Shown here: positions 1 to 10,593 of the stretch, in pieces
How positions within the stretch are numbered: position 1 is the stretch's first letter
Layout of the letters: every line of letters begins with the position of its first letter
Source: Laccaria trichodermophora
Lineage: Eukaryota; Basidiomycota; Agaricomycetes; Agaricales; Hydnangiaceae
Assembly (NCBI GenBank): GCA_018417955.1
Contig: JACTVC010000042.1
Span: 248,001 to 312,000 of the forward strand
Direction: 5' to 3'
DNA length: 64,000 bases
Notes under the pieces: model-generated
Told to the model about the DNA's origin: nothing
Database searches by the model: none
The model's input: the letters and a program-made list of their open reading frames with translations, nothing else
Made by a program: the position numbers and the translations under genes

Positions 1-3000
1 CCCTCCATGGTCATTGATACCGACGGCGTCGTTCAAAACGCGTCAATACTGTCAACGAAGGAGATCTGTCAGGATACCACGAATCCAGTGGCCACGACGG
101 CGGCTCGCGCGTCGCCGTCGAAAGAAAGCCTCGGAAGCATTGCAACGGTGCGTGTGATAAAAACATCCAGTGGGCTATCCTGATGGCCTCTGATATAAAG
201 GTTTCGCAACCTGTGACATTATCTGGGTCGGAAGAAGTCAGTTTGAACGCCATCGAATACGACAGCCTGCCAGAAGTCAATATTGCATCTCACCTTCCTG
301 AAGCTGTCGAGGAAGGTGTTCAGATATTCGCGCCTGAGGCACAGCACGAACTCGACAACGCTGCTGATCAACAGTCAAGTCATCCATTGGTATCTACTCT
401 TGTGATCGCCGTTAGACTTGGTTTTAACGTTTCCTAGGATCCCGAAATAACGGGGACTGTTGTGTCAACTGAGATCCCTGATGATGTTCAATCTGATACC
501 GTAAGTAATGCCCTGAAATAATCATTCAGATTATTGCTGAAAATCAAAAGGGTCCTGTTGAAGACACAAGTGACGTATCCGTTACTGAAGCTGTGAGTCA
601 TGCATATTATAGTCGGTCCTTTCCTCAAATTCGAAACGTCTAGTTCAACATTGCTGAAGTCAAAGATATCAATGTTATTCAAGATAGCAGCGTATTCGCT
701 TCAGTGAGCACATCCGCCATCAAACTTGTCAAATGTTGACAGTCATAGGGCAAGAATAACGGCGACATCCAACTCCCATCTGCTGAAGAGACTGACCGAG
801 TGGGTTTGATCATACAATTCACGTTTCTACCGACATCATCTCAATGTTGATCTAGGATACCGCTGTTGATAGCCCGTCAATTCCTGCTGAAACTGGTGTA
901 GAACTTCACGAAGAGACACTGAGTCCAGGGAATGAGGCAGGCATCGTGCACGAAAGTGATGTGTCTTCTACTACTGCGCCCGAATTAATCCTCGGCGACG
1001 GTAATACAACAAACGAAAGATCTGCTGATGAGCAGCCGCAAGATATTGCCGAGGTTTCAACAGCCGAACATGTGTCCGTCGCACCTGAATCCATCAATGA
1101 AGTGGTCACATTTGCCAGTGCTGAGATCCACTCTGACAAGGGGGAGATATCGCTTGAAGAAGAGGTAGTATCGGTTGCTAGCCCTCCCGTTGTGGATGAA
1201 GTTCTCTCAGAACCTCTGTCGGAGACTGTCAAAATTGCAGTGGAGGCAGAGAAACCTCCAACCGTCGCAGATGCTATTCAAGTGTCCAAGCTGGAAACAC
1301 CTACAGGTATGAAATCTGTTCCACTAGACCCATTATCGTCCTCAATTTGATATCAGAAGTATACCACGTTGTTGAGATCGAATCTGTCCCCATCGATCCG
1401 TTGCTCAACGAGGAGCTGATCGAAACAGTTGCAGCTCACAAGGTTGATGCCGCCATCCTTCCTGGCGTAGACATTTCTGGAACTGGCGACATTGCAGCTG
1501 ACAGATTGGGCCTTTCTTCTGAAATTGTGGATGCTCCACACGCTGACGTTCAAGACATCCCAATTGAGTCAATATCTCAAGTTGTGCAGGAGGAGCAGTT
1601 TGTCCGCGAGTCTGGCAGTGGACCCGAGGAAACTTCATTGCCGTTGGAGGGTGATATCCTTGATCATGCACTCGAGGTGGAAACCCTCCCCGCTGAGACC
1701 CTCGTAGACGTGGCGGAGCTAGCCACTACTCACGCAATTGAAGAGGTGGGGATCGTAGAGGAAATACCTGAGGAACTTGTTCGGGTCTCTCAAGATCCGA
1801 CTTTGGCCTTGAGTAACCATAAAGTAGAAGATTCTTCCTCCGCAGAGGCGGTGTTGCCGAATGCCGCAAACGGGGTTGCTGAAGCAGTAGGGCACGCCCT
1901 GGTTGACCTCCATTCCGCTCTTGATGTTCACCATACCGTCGCCGGCGTCGAAGAGGTTGTAGTGGATGATCTGGAAACTCAGGCCACTCCGGTCGTAGCG
2001 ACTGAACTTTCTGAGAACACGGAGGTCGTTCTCGTGGAAGAGGCCTTGGTCAATACCCAGCCTATCCTAGATGACGAGGTTGTGGTCATGGATACTTCGT
2101 CTGTCAGTGAAGCCGAAGCAGGTGGCCCAGATGAATTCAATAGCAACGAAAATGGAAGTTTAAAGGCGGAATTAGGGGCTACTCAAATCTTTTCTGGCGA
2201 TGCAGACGTCCTAAAGGCCACAGTTCCAGAAGATTTCCTGGTGGAAAAGCTTGAACTGGAGAGAATATCTGATACCAAGAAAGTTTCTTTGGATAACGGC
2301 GATTGCATCCAAGAGAGCCAAGTGGCTTCAGATTCTGAATTTTCAGAACCACCAGCAGACGGAAGGACCGCAGTTATCACAGCCCCGTTTATAGATGAAC
2401 AGACAGTGCAGATCGCCGAGCATGACAAGGATGTTACGGAACCAACATTGGCCGAACAGAGCGAAGTATTAGAGACCGTGGATCTCACAATAGCTCAACC
2501 TCTTACCAACGAATTTGCAACAGATGTGACGGCGGCTGATCGCAGTGACGTCCAAGCGGAAACTTCGGCTACCGCGCCCAGCGAAGATGGGCAGGCAGGG
2601 GAGGCCAAAGAGCATGCGCAGGATCTTCAGGATGACTCTCAGGCTATCACTGTGATCGAAGAAGGGACGGTAGAATTCGAAGCTGGGGTTCCAACGAAGG
2701 AGGAACAATTAGAAACTCAGTCGAAAGACTCGTTCTCTTCTACAAAGATTGACAATTCCTCGACCCAGTCTCAACCCTCAGCTGATCAAGTCGCCAATCT
2801 GACATCAACGCGTCCCACTGAGGATCAAAGCTCCTTTGAGATACAACCATCCGAAGACGTAGCAACAAACATTGTTACACCCGGCGTCGTTCCTCTCGCC
2901 AACGCTCGCGCAGACACTGAGGAAAGAATCCAAGAAACCGTCACTGAGGTCAGCATTTCACAAATGGAATCCGTCGTCGAAGGCAAAATCCCACGGGAGG

Positions 3001-6000
3001 AACCGGCCGCCGATGTCAACGTCCCACAGGAGGAATCAGTCCCCAATGCCAACGTTCCACAGGAGGAACCGGTCACTAAGGACAGCCTTCTACAGGAGGA
3101 ATCGGTCGTCGAAGGCAGCGCCCCACAGGGGGAACCAATCACTGAAGCCAACGTTCCACAGGAGGAGTTGGCCATTGAGGTCGTTCCACAGCAGGAAGCG
3201 ATCACTCAGGTCGATGTTCCGCAGGAGGAATTGGTCACGAGTAAAGATGATCCCGCTTCCGCCAATGCGCAAGTCGAGGAGGTCGTAGTTGCAGAAAAGT
3301 CTGCACCTATCTTAGAAGAAGTGGTGGGCGAGCCGACACTTGCAGAGGAGTTGGCTGTATCAGAGCTTGCTAGCGAGAAGAGCGACATAGCAACGACAGA
3401 GGAGGTTGAAGAACAACTCGAGTCCAGCGTCCCACTCATCAAAGAGGAATCGCCCGCGTTTGATATAGGTATCGTGTCGGACGAACAATCAAACCCCCCT
3501 TTCTCTGCCGAGCCAGTGAATGGCGTGGCTCCCGTTGCATTGCTTGAACCTCCTGTTGTGCCGACTCACTCTGCCGATCTGGCAAAGCAAAACCATCAGG
3601 AGTCAGAGACACAAGTTCATGCTGCTAACACGGTTTCCGCGATAGAGCCATCCGAAACCCCAGTTGTCGAGGAATCTATTCTTCAACATGAAGACTCACT
3701 GGTTGAAGTACAAGTTCTGGATGACCTCACAGCTACAGAAGCTTCCGAGGCTCAAATTGCTGCAGACTCAGTCGTCGAGCCACCTGCTACAGAAAATGTC
3801 GAATCTTCCACCCTGTCCTTTGAACACAAGGGTAATGATACTGAACCAAGTGCTGATGGCATCACAAACTCGGAGGAGGTGCGAGTGCTCATCATAATAA
3901 CAATCCACTAATGTTGAACCATCTTTCCGTCTTAGTTAACGAGCGCTCCTAACGATCCACATCTCCTAAATACTGACGTAACAAGCACTGAGCATGCCAA
4001 CTCACCTTATATTCCCGCCTTCATGGTTACAACAATCGGGTCTAGTTTGACGTCAGATGAGCCCAGTGGCCCTGAATCCCCCGTTGATGTTGATGAACAA
4101 GGAACCATTACCCCGAAGGAATTATTAACAGCACCAGCTATCCAGGTCGAGTCTTCAGAAACTGTGCAAGTAAGTCTGAGGTTTGTTGAGCGACCTAGGT
4201 ATATATTTTTAATGCAATTGCGACAGACAGACAACGAAGCTCCCTTGGACAACTCACAACTCCCTGCTAGGCCATGGACGCCGTCATACTCGGTGCACTC
4301 TCAAGGGACCCCTCTAGTGACTGCCAAAGAGCTTGATGAAGAATCAAATGTCCCCCTAGATGATGTCCCCTCAGCCGAATTATGGACACCATCGTACTCA
4401 GTGCACTCTCAAGGGACTCCGTTGGTGACGGCCAAAGAGCTTGATAATGAAGATGCAGACGACCTTGTAGATCACTCCCGCTCAGTCGATGCATATGAGC
4501 CCAAGCTCGAAGAAACGACATTTGCGAAGACTGAACAGCCAGAAGGTTCACCAGATTCACAGCCAGATGAACCGCAAATCCAGGACGGTGGCCCACCGCC
4601 TCAGTACGATCCAAAGGAAGAAACACGTGAACTGCTGGGTGCAGTGAACCACTTAGAAACGGAGTTAAACCTGGTCACTAAAGAGGAAATCTCAACTTCT
4701 AAAATAATCTCCGATGAACAAAACAAGCCGGAAACTGGGATGGGAACATCCAGGGACATACCCACCGTTGTTACTGAGGTATGTGAATGACCTTCGCGAG
4801 AACAAACAATCTCATGGGTGTTACTACAGGAAACCTCTACAGATGAAGTTAAGCAACCAGTGGATCTACTGGAGGGACGATCCCATTCGCCATCTTGGGT
4901 CCCATCCTATTTGGTCAGCACCCAGGGCAGCCCCTTACCAGAGTTAAGGGAATTACAGGCCATCGTCGAAGCGGGGTCACCAATGCTTTCTATGGATGAG
5001 CCGATCACCTCGCAAGACAGCTTTGAGGCAGCGCAGTCGACTGCAGAACACCTGCACACCGCAGTTATCCCTGTTTCCGTCCCTCCCATTAGCATTGAAC
5101 TTTCGACCGACGAAGGTAAGAATCTGACTTGAGAGAACGCTAACCCTATCGTTGACATTCAAACACAGATCATGTACAAAACGAAAGGCTCAGGTCCGAG
5201 CAATGTCTTGACGAACCAACGATAGTCAGCAAATCTCACTTTTGTTATCCGAGGGGAAGCTAACTTGATGGAACAGCACGGACAATTGTCTGGCATTCCT
5301 ATCCCCTTGCTGATCCCTTCCATGGCTGCCGATGATTCGCAAAAGGACACGTGGACTCCGAGCTATTCAGTAACGACGCAGGGAGTGGCTCAGTCGCATG
5401 TTGAAATCATCGATGTATCGTCTGGAAGTTCTTCAACAGCTATCGAACCTCTAGCTCATGATTCAGACAAACCTTCACCCTCACTCACCAGCGACATATC
5501 TAACCATGCCCTTGCCGCTGTCAATCAACAAACAAGTTCAGATGTATTTCAAAGTGACATCTTCGACCAGCTTGCCACTACTCACCCATCCGACCTTGTG
5601 TCTGAGCCACGTCTGGCGTCAACCGGAGATGAGACTCCTACACAAACTGCTGTAGTAGTGGACAAAGACATTGTCGTCGACGTTGAAACGCCGGCAGACG
5701 GACTTTCACATCATATTTTTCCTTCTGCAGACGACACCCCACGCGAAGGCGCTCTGGATTCGAAAGACAAGTAAGCATCCCACTTGCTCCTATTCAATCT
5801 CTCACCGACTGTGTCTTTAGGCCCATAGTACCCCGTTTGGTACCCCTCGAGGAGTGGTCAAACGACACACTTTGCCCCGAACCATCTGCACGCAAGAGAC
5901 TTGAATCGACGACTTCATCGCGATTTTTCCCTGGAGGATGGTTCTCATCGAGCTCCACTAAATCTCCAGACGAAAGCCGGCCCTCTCTTGAACTTGCTCA

Positions 6001-6151
6001 AGGAGAATTTATACCCACCAAATCACCTGCTGATGGCACCGAGGACATTGTTTCTGCAGTGTCTCCCGCCACAACCGAGTCATTTGGCGACGCCCACGAG
6101 GCAGATTCAGCATCTTCTGAAGAGAAAAGAAAGTGGTGCATTATTATGTAG
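1..6151 (+). CDS. Long acidic disordered repeat protein with C-terminal CaaX box (5' end at or beyond window edge)
   Basis: I do not recognise the family. About fourteen exons join in frame. After the exon at 1-147 and one at 201-389 come four mini-exons (438-500, 530-592, 644-703, 749-799) of 51-63 bases, all bounded by phase-0 introns, then larger exons. The product is rich in Glu, Val, Ser, Ala and Pro and has no predictable fold. Two repeat types are visible: about eight copies of an 11-residue unit around VPQEE (2984-3240), and four copies of a W-T/V-PSY-V-x2-QG motif (about 4269, 4381, 4893 and 5349). The last residues are a basic stretch followed by CIIM and the stop, a CaaX box that family knowledge links to farnesylation and membrane anchoring. 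An ATG lies at base 7, but the frame is open to the edge, so the true start may lie outside. Function unknown; a membrane-tethered scaffold is an inference. Confidence 0.7.
2984..3250 (+). repeat. In-frame coding tandem repeat around VPQEE
   Basis: About eight imperfect units of roughly 33 bases encode variants of N-V-P-Q-E-E-x-V plus three or four spacer residues. They drift mainly at the residues after EE. The array lies inside the largest exon of the acidic protein and keeps the frame throughout, which fits expansion by unequal exchange under a loose compositional constraint. Confidence 0.75.
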
Positions 6152-6491
6152 AGGCTTTTTTCAATGCTCGATATCCGTGTCATTCCTTTCGTCCTCCTCA
6201 TCTTACGATCAACTCGCAATCCACTCTTACTCTATGCATTTTCGTCTTATTTCTTGGACTTGGTTGGATCAAGATTTACATGTTATTCGTCTTTTTATAA
6301 TCTACTACCGACTTTTTGCACTGTGAAGCAATAAACACATCAGCGAAGTGCACATAGTAAGGCTCGAGCGCTTGTTGAGCGCTGAGCCATTCCTGCATAA
6401 AAGTTTACTGAATCAAAAGAACATAACGAGAGGAACCCTCCAATGAATAGAGCCAGCTTAGGCGTAAACCAGCAGTTGTCATTGGTTTGTA
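6152..6491. other. Convergent intergenic region
   Basis: This holds the 3' ends of the acidic protein gene and of the methyltransferase on the other strand. A short AATAAA-like string lies near 6330. I see no further gene or repeat. Confidence 0.6.
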
Positions 6492-7620
6492 TTATATTCG
6501 AGTCACAGACCAGATCAACAGATAGAATGCGCCAGTGTCCAGCAACGGTCCAGGTCTATTGTACTCCTTCAAAGTCGCCTCCACTTGTACCCTACCTTTC
6601 GAAAAAACCTGGCCGTCCCATAGTTCACACCAACTACCTGGAGAATGGCAGAACATACGACGGCCTGGGCGGCTAACTTCAGGTCGAAGGCCTTTCTCAG
6701 GTAGGCCACCATGGAGACCGAAAATGACAGAGCCAGGTTCGGGCGAAAGCAAAGTGGCGACGCGACGGGCGAGCACCTCTTGTTGTGCTTCATCGAATAA
6801 ATGAAAGAAAGATGACGCATGGATAGCAGAGATATGCCCTTGGAGAGGTGTCAGTGATGCGAGAGTATTCAAGGCGGGACGGGGAGTTTCTGGCTTCTCA
6901 TAGAATGGCGCTCGAGGTGCGATCATTGAATCGTCGAACGCATCTCCGGCCACAAATGCTGCCGGAAAACTGGCGGGAGTTGTCTTGAATAAATCGTGCC
7001 CGCATTGCCAGAAGTCTTCCTCGAATTCAGCTGAGGACGATGAAGCGACAGAGAAGGCTGACCTTGACGGAGATCGGACGCAATGATGTCCTGAACGGGC
7101 CACCCGTCGACTACCGCCTTTCTGGCGTCATTTCCAACTCAAATGCACGTTAGAAAAATGGGGGCCTTGGGGTCAGCAAAACGGGACCTACAACAACACC
7201 CAATGTCAAGCAAAATAGGGTTCTCCCTATCCTGGACGAGCCGCTTTACTCGTGGATAAGCGGGCAAGCGAGATATTTTCATCCTGGTAAGTATTCGATG
7301 ATGATCAGCACTTTTTATAAATGTAAATTCATTCGAGTTAACAATTGGTTCTGACCTCATGAATCCGAAGCTTCGTATGCATGGATAGCCATAAACCTAT
7401 TGTAAAATTTAACTACCTTTGCACTATGATATGAAGTGATATACGCGAACCTCATATGCCTTTGTCTGCGCCGCAATGATATGTTTCTTGAGCTGTTCCT
7501 TGGCTGTTCCTCGTCGGTGATACCTGTCTCCGATTTGTAAAAGGCAAGTTCTTCGCTGTCCGGAGAATACAGAGACTCGTCCAGTGGAGGGCGCAGCTTG
7601 AGGTCACTATAACTTGACAT
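6492..7620 (-). pseudogene. AusD-like SAM-dependent methyltransferase, frameshifted by an 11-bp duplication
   Basis: The deduced protein matches the fungal class I methyltransferase family that includes AusD of meroterpenoid clusters. Landmarks in order are an N-terminal PPLDESLYSPDSEELAFYK stretch, motif I LLDIGCC (exon near 7200) continued after an intron by FGNDARKAV, ASDLRQ, FPAAFVAGDAF, the GHISAIHASSFFHLFDE block, and MFCHSP..WELWDGQVF near the C-terminus. At least four short introns are needed and all join in frame. The exception is in exon 1 near 7488-7512, where an 11-base unit around GCTGTTCCT is present twice in tandem. The second copy shifts the frame just before the residues that normally follow (KKHIIAAQTKAYEV). 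Removing one unit on paper would restore the family reading, and no intron can remove it. This is either a recently broken gene or an assembly error. Substrate unknown. Confidence 0.75.
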
Positions 7621-8052
7621 GGTGGCTCTGCGAAGGGGCTAGCTTTGAAACTTGGGAAGGTGTAAGTACGTGCCGAAACTGTTTACGAAGATGCCTTCAC
7701 GTCAAATGGAGCGTAACGAATTTGATTATTTCGGTGCCAGAATAAATCTGTTGTGGATAGAAAACCATGTCTGAATGATAGGAGTTTTGTCTGCCCTTTA
7801 GATTGGAGTTGAGTTTTCCTTCCAAAATGTACGACCCCTTTCTGAAGGATGCTTTTGAGGAGGTGTGGAGAGATCATATGCTTCGGTCCCGGTCCCGTGT
7901 CAAGCAAGTCGTCCCTGCCCCAAAGGTGACACGACTCCTGCGTTTCTTGCGCTCTCTATATATCCGTTCGCCTCCGTTCGCCCAAAATCAGTGCGCGGGA
8001 TGTCCTGGTATGTAATGGTTGGAGTTGGCATATGTTAACGCTGACCAGGGCG
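7621..8052. promoter_or_regulatory. Divergent promoter region of methyltransferase and MBOAT genes
   Basis: The methyltransferase start (7620, minus) and the acyltransferase start (8053, plus) face away from each other across about 430 bases. A possible 5'-UTR intron (gtatgt near 8010 to ccag at 8048) lies just before the acyltransferase ATG. No transcription-factor site is clear enough to name. Confidence 0.45.
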
Positions 8053-9323
8053 ATGGACAGGCTGGCTGAGTTGGTTCCACCACCGCACACCCGAGGGCCG
8101 TTAACCCTTCAGTCATTCACTCAAGATCTCTTGCCTCCACTAATCTGCTATTTTGTCACCGCAGTTCTTGTCGTCACCCCAAAATCATTTCCAGCACGCC
8201 TGGCACTGTTACCAATATCATTATGCTCCGCATTTCGAGCGTCCACTCGTCTCGATCTAGCCGCGGGGTACGGTGACGAAAGGCTGCTATATCTAAATCA
8301 AGGTTTACTTGTATGTATTCTCCCCCCGTCTCTTTTCTCCTCTTGACGAATTTCGACCAGTTGGCGATGACGATTCTCGCAACACGCGTCGTCATCTGGA
8401 CTTTTCAGACAGAACCATATCGACGACTGAAGGCCCCTTGGAATCCCAATGCAATAGACCCTAGTCGTTTAGAAGATTCGTTAGGCCCCAAGCAAACCCT
8501 CTTTGATGCTGGCGACCTCTTTTTCAACCTCAGAGGTCTTGGATGGAACTGGTCTCATGGCCTACATATACCCCCAGAAACACGATTGACGTCTTCACGG
8601 TCCGCTTTCTTGTCGGTTACATTCCTAGATTTTCTCTTTTGGATGTTTCTTTGGGATACTTTCCACTACTCAGTCCAGTGGTTTTCCCCTCTCACCATTG
8701 GTTCCCCAAAGGGCGGAACTATTTTTGACGCAGCAATGCCTCCACTTCAACGCTATCTGCGATCAAGTGTTATCACCCTCCTATCGGGGGCAACGGTCTA
8801 CTGCGCTATTAGCACCGCATATCTCTTTTTCACTATCTGTGGAGTACTCATCTTCCGCCACGATCCTTTACAGTGGCCTCCCGTCTTCCACGCCCCTTGG
8901 TTTGCCACCTCCCTTAACGATTTCTGGTCTCGACGCTGGCACCAAATATTCCGAGACAGCTTCGTCTCCTTTGGTGGGAAACCTTTGTTCCTACTATTTG
9001 GACGCGCCGGTGGGGTGCTTGGCGCGTTTCTGGTTTCCGGGATTCTGCACGACTTTGGAACCTGGGGAATGGGGAACGGAAGCGATTTTCGTTGCATCGC
9101 TGGTTTTTTCATCATCAATGGCATTGGTATGATCTTAGAACACACATGGAAACGGATTACTGGAAGTCCGGTGGGTGGCAATTTTGGAAAGTTATGGACC
9201 CTTCTGTGGCTAGTTGGATGGGGTAACATGTTGGCAGATGCTTGGGCGAGGAAAGGCCTCGTCGGGAGCGTTTTCTTTCCTGATAATATCCGGCCAACAC
9301 ATAATATATTCGGACCGCTGTAG
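8053..9323 (+). CDS. Wax-synthase-like membrane-bound O-acyltransferase (MBOAT_2 type)
   Basis: Two exons (8053-8310 and 8361-9323, phase 0) give a polytopic protein of about 407 residues. Many hydrophobic segments are followed by the family hallmark SLNDFWSRRWHQ and, further on, the catalytic-type histidine in SGILHDFG. This arrangement is typical of fungal wax-synthase-domain proteins, which transfer acyl groups to hydroxyls in the ER membrane and often sit in terpenoid or polyketide clusters. An upstream ATG at 8032 is in frame, but it falls inside the likely 5'-UTR intron, so 8053 is preferred. Divergent pairing with the methyltransferase and the nearby SDR suggest a small tailoring group. 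The actual substrate cannot be read from sequence. Confidence 0.8.
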
Positions 9324-9459
9324 TAGATCTTATATCATATATACTTCGTAAAGTTAGTGGTTGCACCTGACAGTAGAGTATGTACCGTCATTTCGCCAAA
9401 CCATATCAGGTCAAGTGACGGGGCAATTGTTTACTTCTGGTTCCTCTTATCTTGTCATC

Positions 9460-10491
9460 ATGAAGCTGGCGATAACGGGCTGTAGTGGAAAGGTCGGGAG
9501 AGTCGTCGTCAGAGAGGCTCTTAAACGAGGTCATACAGTCGTTGGGATAGATCGCGTCACCCCAACGGTTGACTGGACAAAGAGCAACACCTTTGTCTTC
9601 ATACAGACTGACTTGGAAGATTTTGACGCCGCGTTGAATGCACTGAAAGGATGCGATGGAGTCATTCATCTGGCAGCAATACCCACTCCTACTGATTATA
9701 AGGTTGCCTCCCACAACAGGTCAGCAGCTTTCGAACCACACCTACATCGCTAACTAAGGCTTTCTTCACCCAAGCAACGTCATTATTTCATGGAATGTCC
9801 TCCGTTCCTGCGCAGAGGTGTGTTATGACTAGGCTGAGCCCTCAGGCGTCAGCGGCCAACAGACTGAGACGCATCCAACAGCTCGGGATCAATCGAGTAG
9901 CTCAGGCATCTTCTGTCAACGTGATCACGATGGTGTTCAGTCAAAATCCCAATATCCATTACTTCCCCATCGACGAAAACCATCCATGTCTTCCGGATGA
10001 GCCTTATGGACTTTCTAAAGTGTGAGGACCTGACCACAAGAAGAATGCCGTTTGTGACCACTAACTTGAACCAATTCCCCGCCAGAATATGTGAACTTCA
10101 AGCGGATACCCTGGTTCGACGATACCGTTCAATGAAGATTGCGAGTCTCCGGTTGCATTTGTCGGCTCCTGAAAGGTCTGTGGCGCACAAGAACAATCCA
10201 TATTCACCGATAAAGGACTTGTGGGGTTACGTGCAACAAGATTCGGCTGCCGACGCGTTCCTTCTTGCAATAACGGAGGAGACGGATAAATGGTCGGGTC
10301 ATGAAGCTTTCTTCATTGTAGCACCCGTCACCGCCTTCCCAGAGCCGTCGAAATACTTGAAAGAAACGTATTGGCCAGATGTTCCTATCTTGGATGGGAA
10401 AGAGTTGGTTGGGAACCAGAGTTTCTTCAACTGTGAGAAGGCAGAAAGACTATTAGGCTGGAAGCACAGAGATTTCCAGGAGGCTGATTAA
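9460..10491 (+). CDS. Extended SDR: NAD-dependent epimerase/dehydratase-like oxidoreductase
   Basis: The protein starts MKLAITGCSGKVG, a Rossmann GxxGxxG motif, so the ATG at 9460 is well supported. The acidic TDLEDFDAAL segment, HLAAIP and ASSVNVI follow. The catalytic tyrosine-lysine pair is seen as YGLSK, split by an intron right after the K codon (donor near 10020, acceptor near 10085). Four exons join in frame. Length is about 270 residues, normal for this basidiomycete SDR group. It likely oxidises, reduces or epimerises a small sugar-like or secondary metabolite with NAD(P). It follows the MBOAT gene in the same direction with about 135 bases between, and may work with it. No disabling change seen. 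Confidence 0.8.
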
Positions 10492-10593
10492 AGAATTGAG
10501 GGGAAATCTCCATGTAGTATGGAGGTCTTCATGATGGGTGCAAGAATGTTTGTAACTACAAGGCTTTGGTTAAACCTACTACTCGGAAGAACG

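Noticed and set aside
2825..3288. Repetitive open frames antisense or offset to the VPQEE array
   Set aside because: They are shadows of the in-frame coding repeat on the plus strand.
7803..8015. 70-codon open frame upstream of the MBOAT gene
   Set aside because: Its possible splice to 8049 does not keep the acyltransferase frame. It is more likely 5' UTR or chance.
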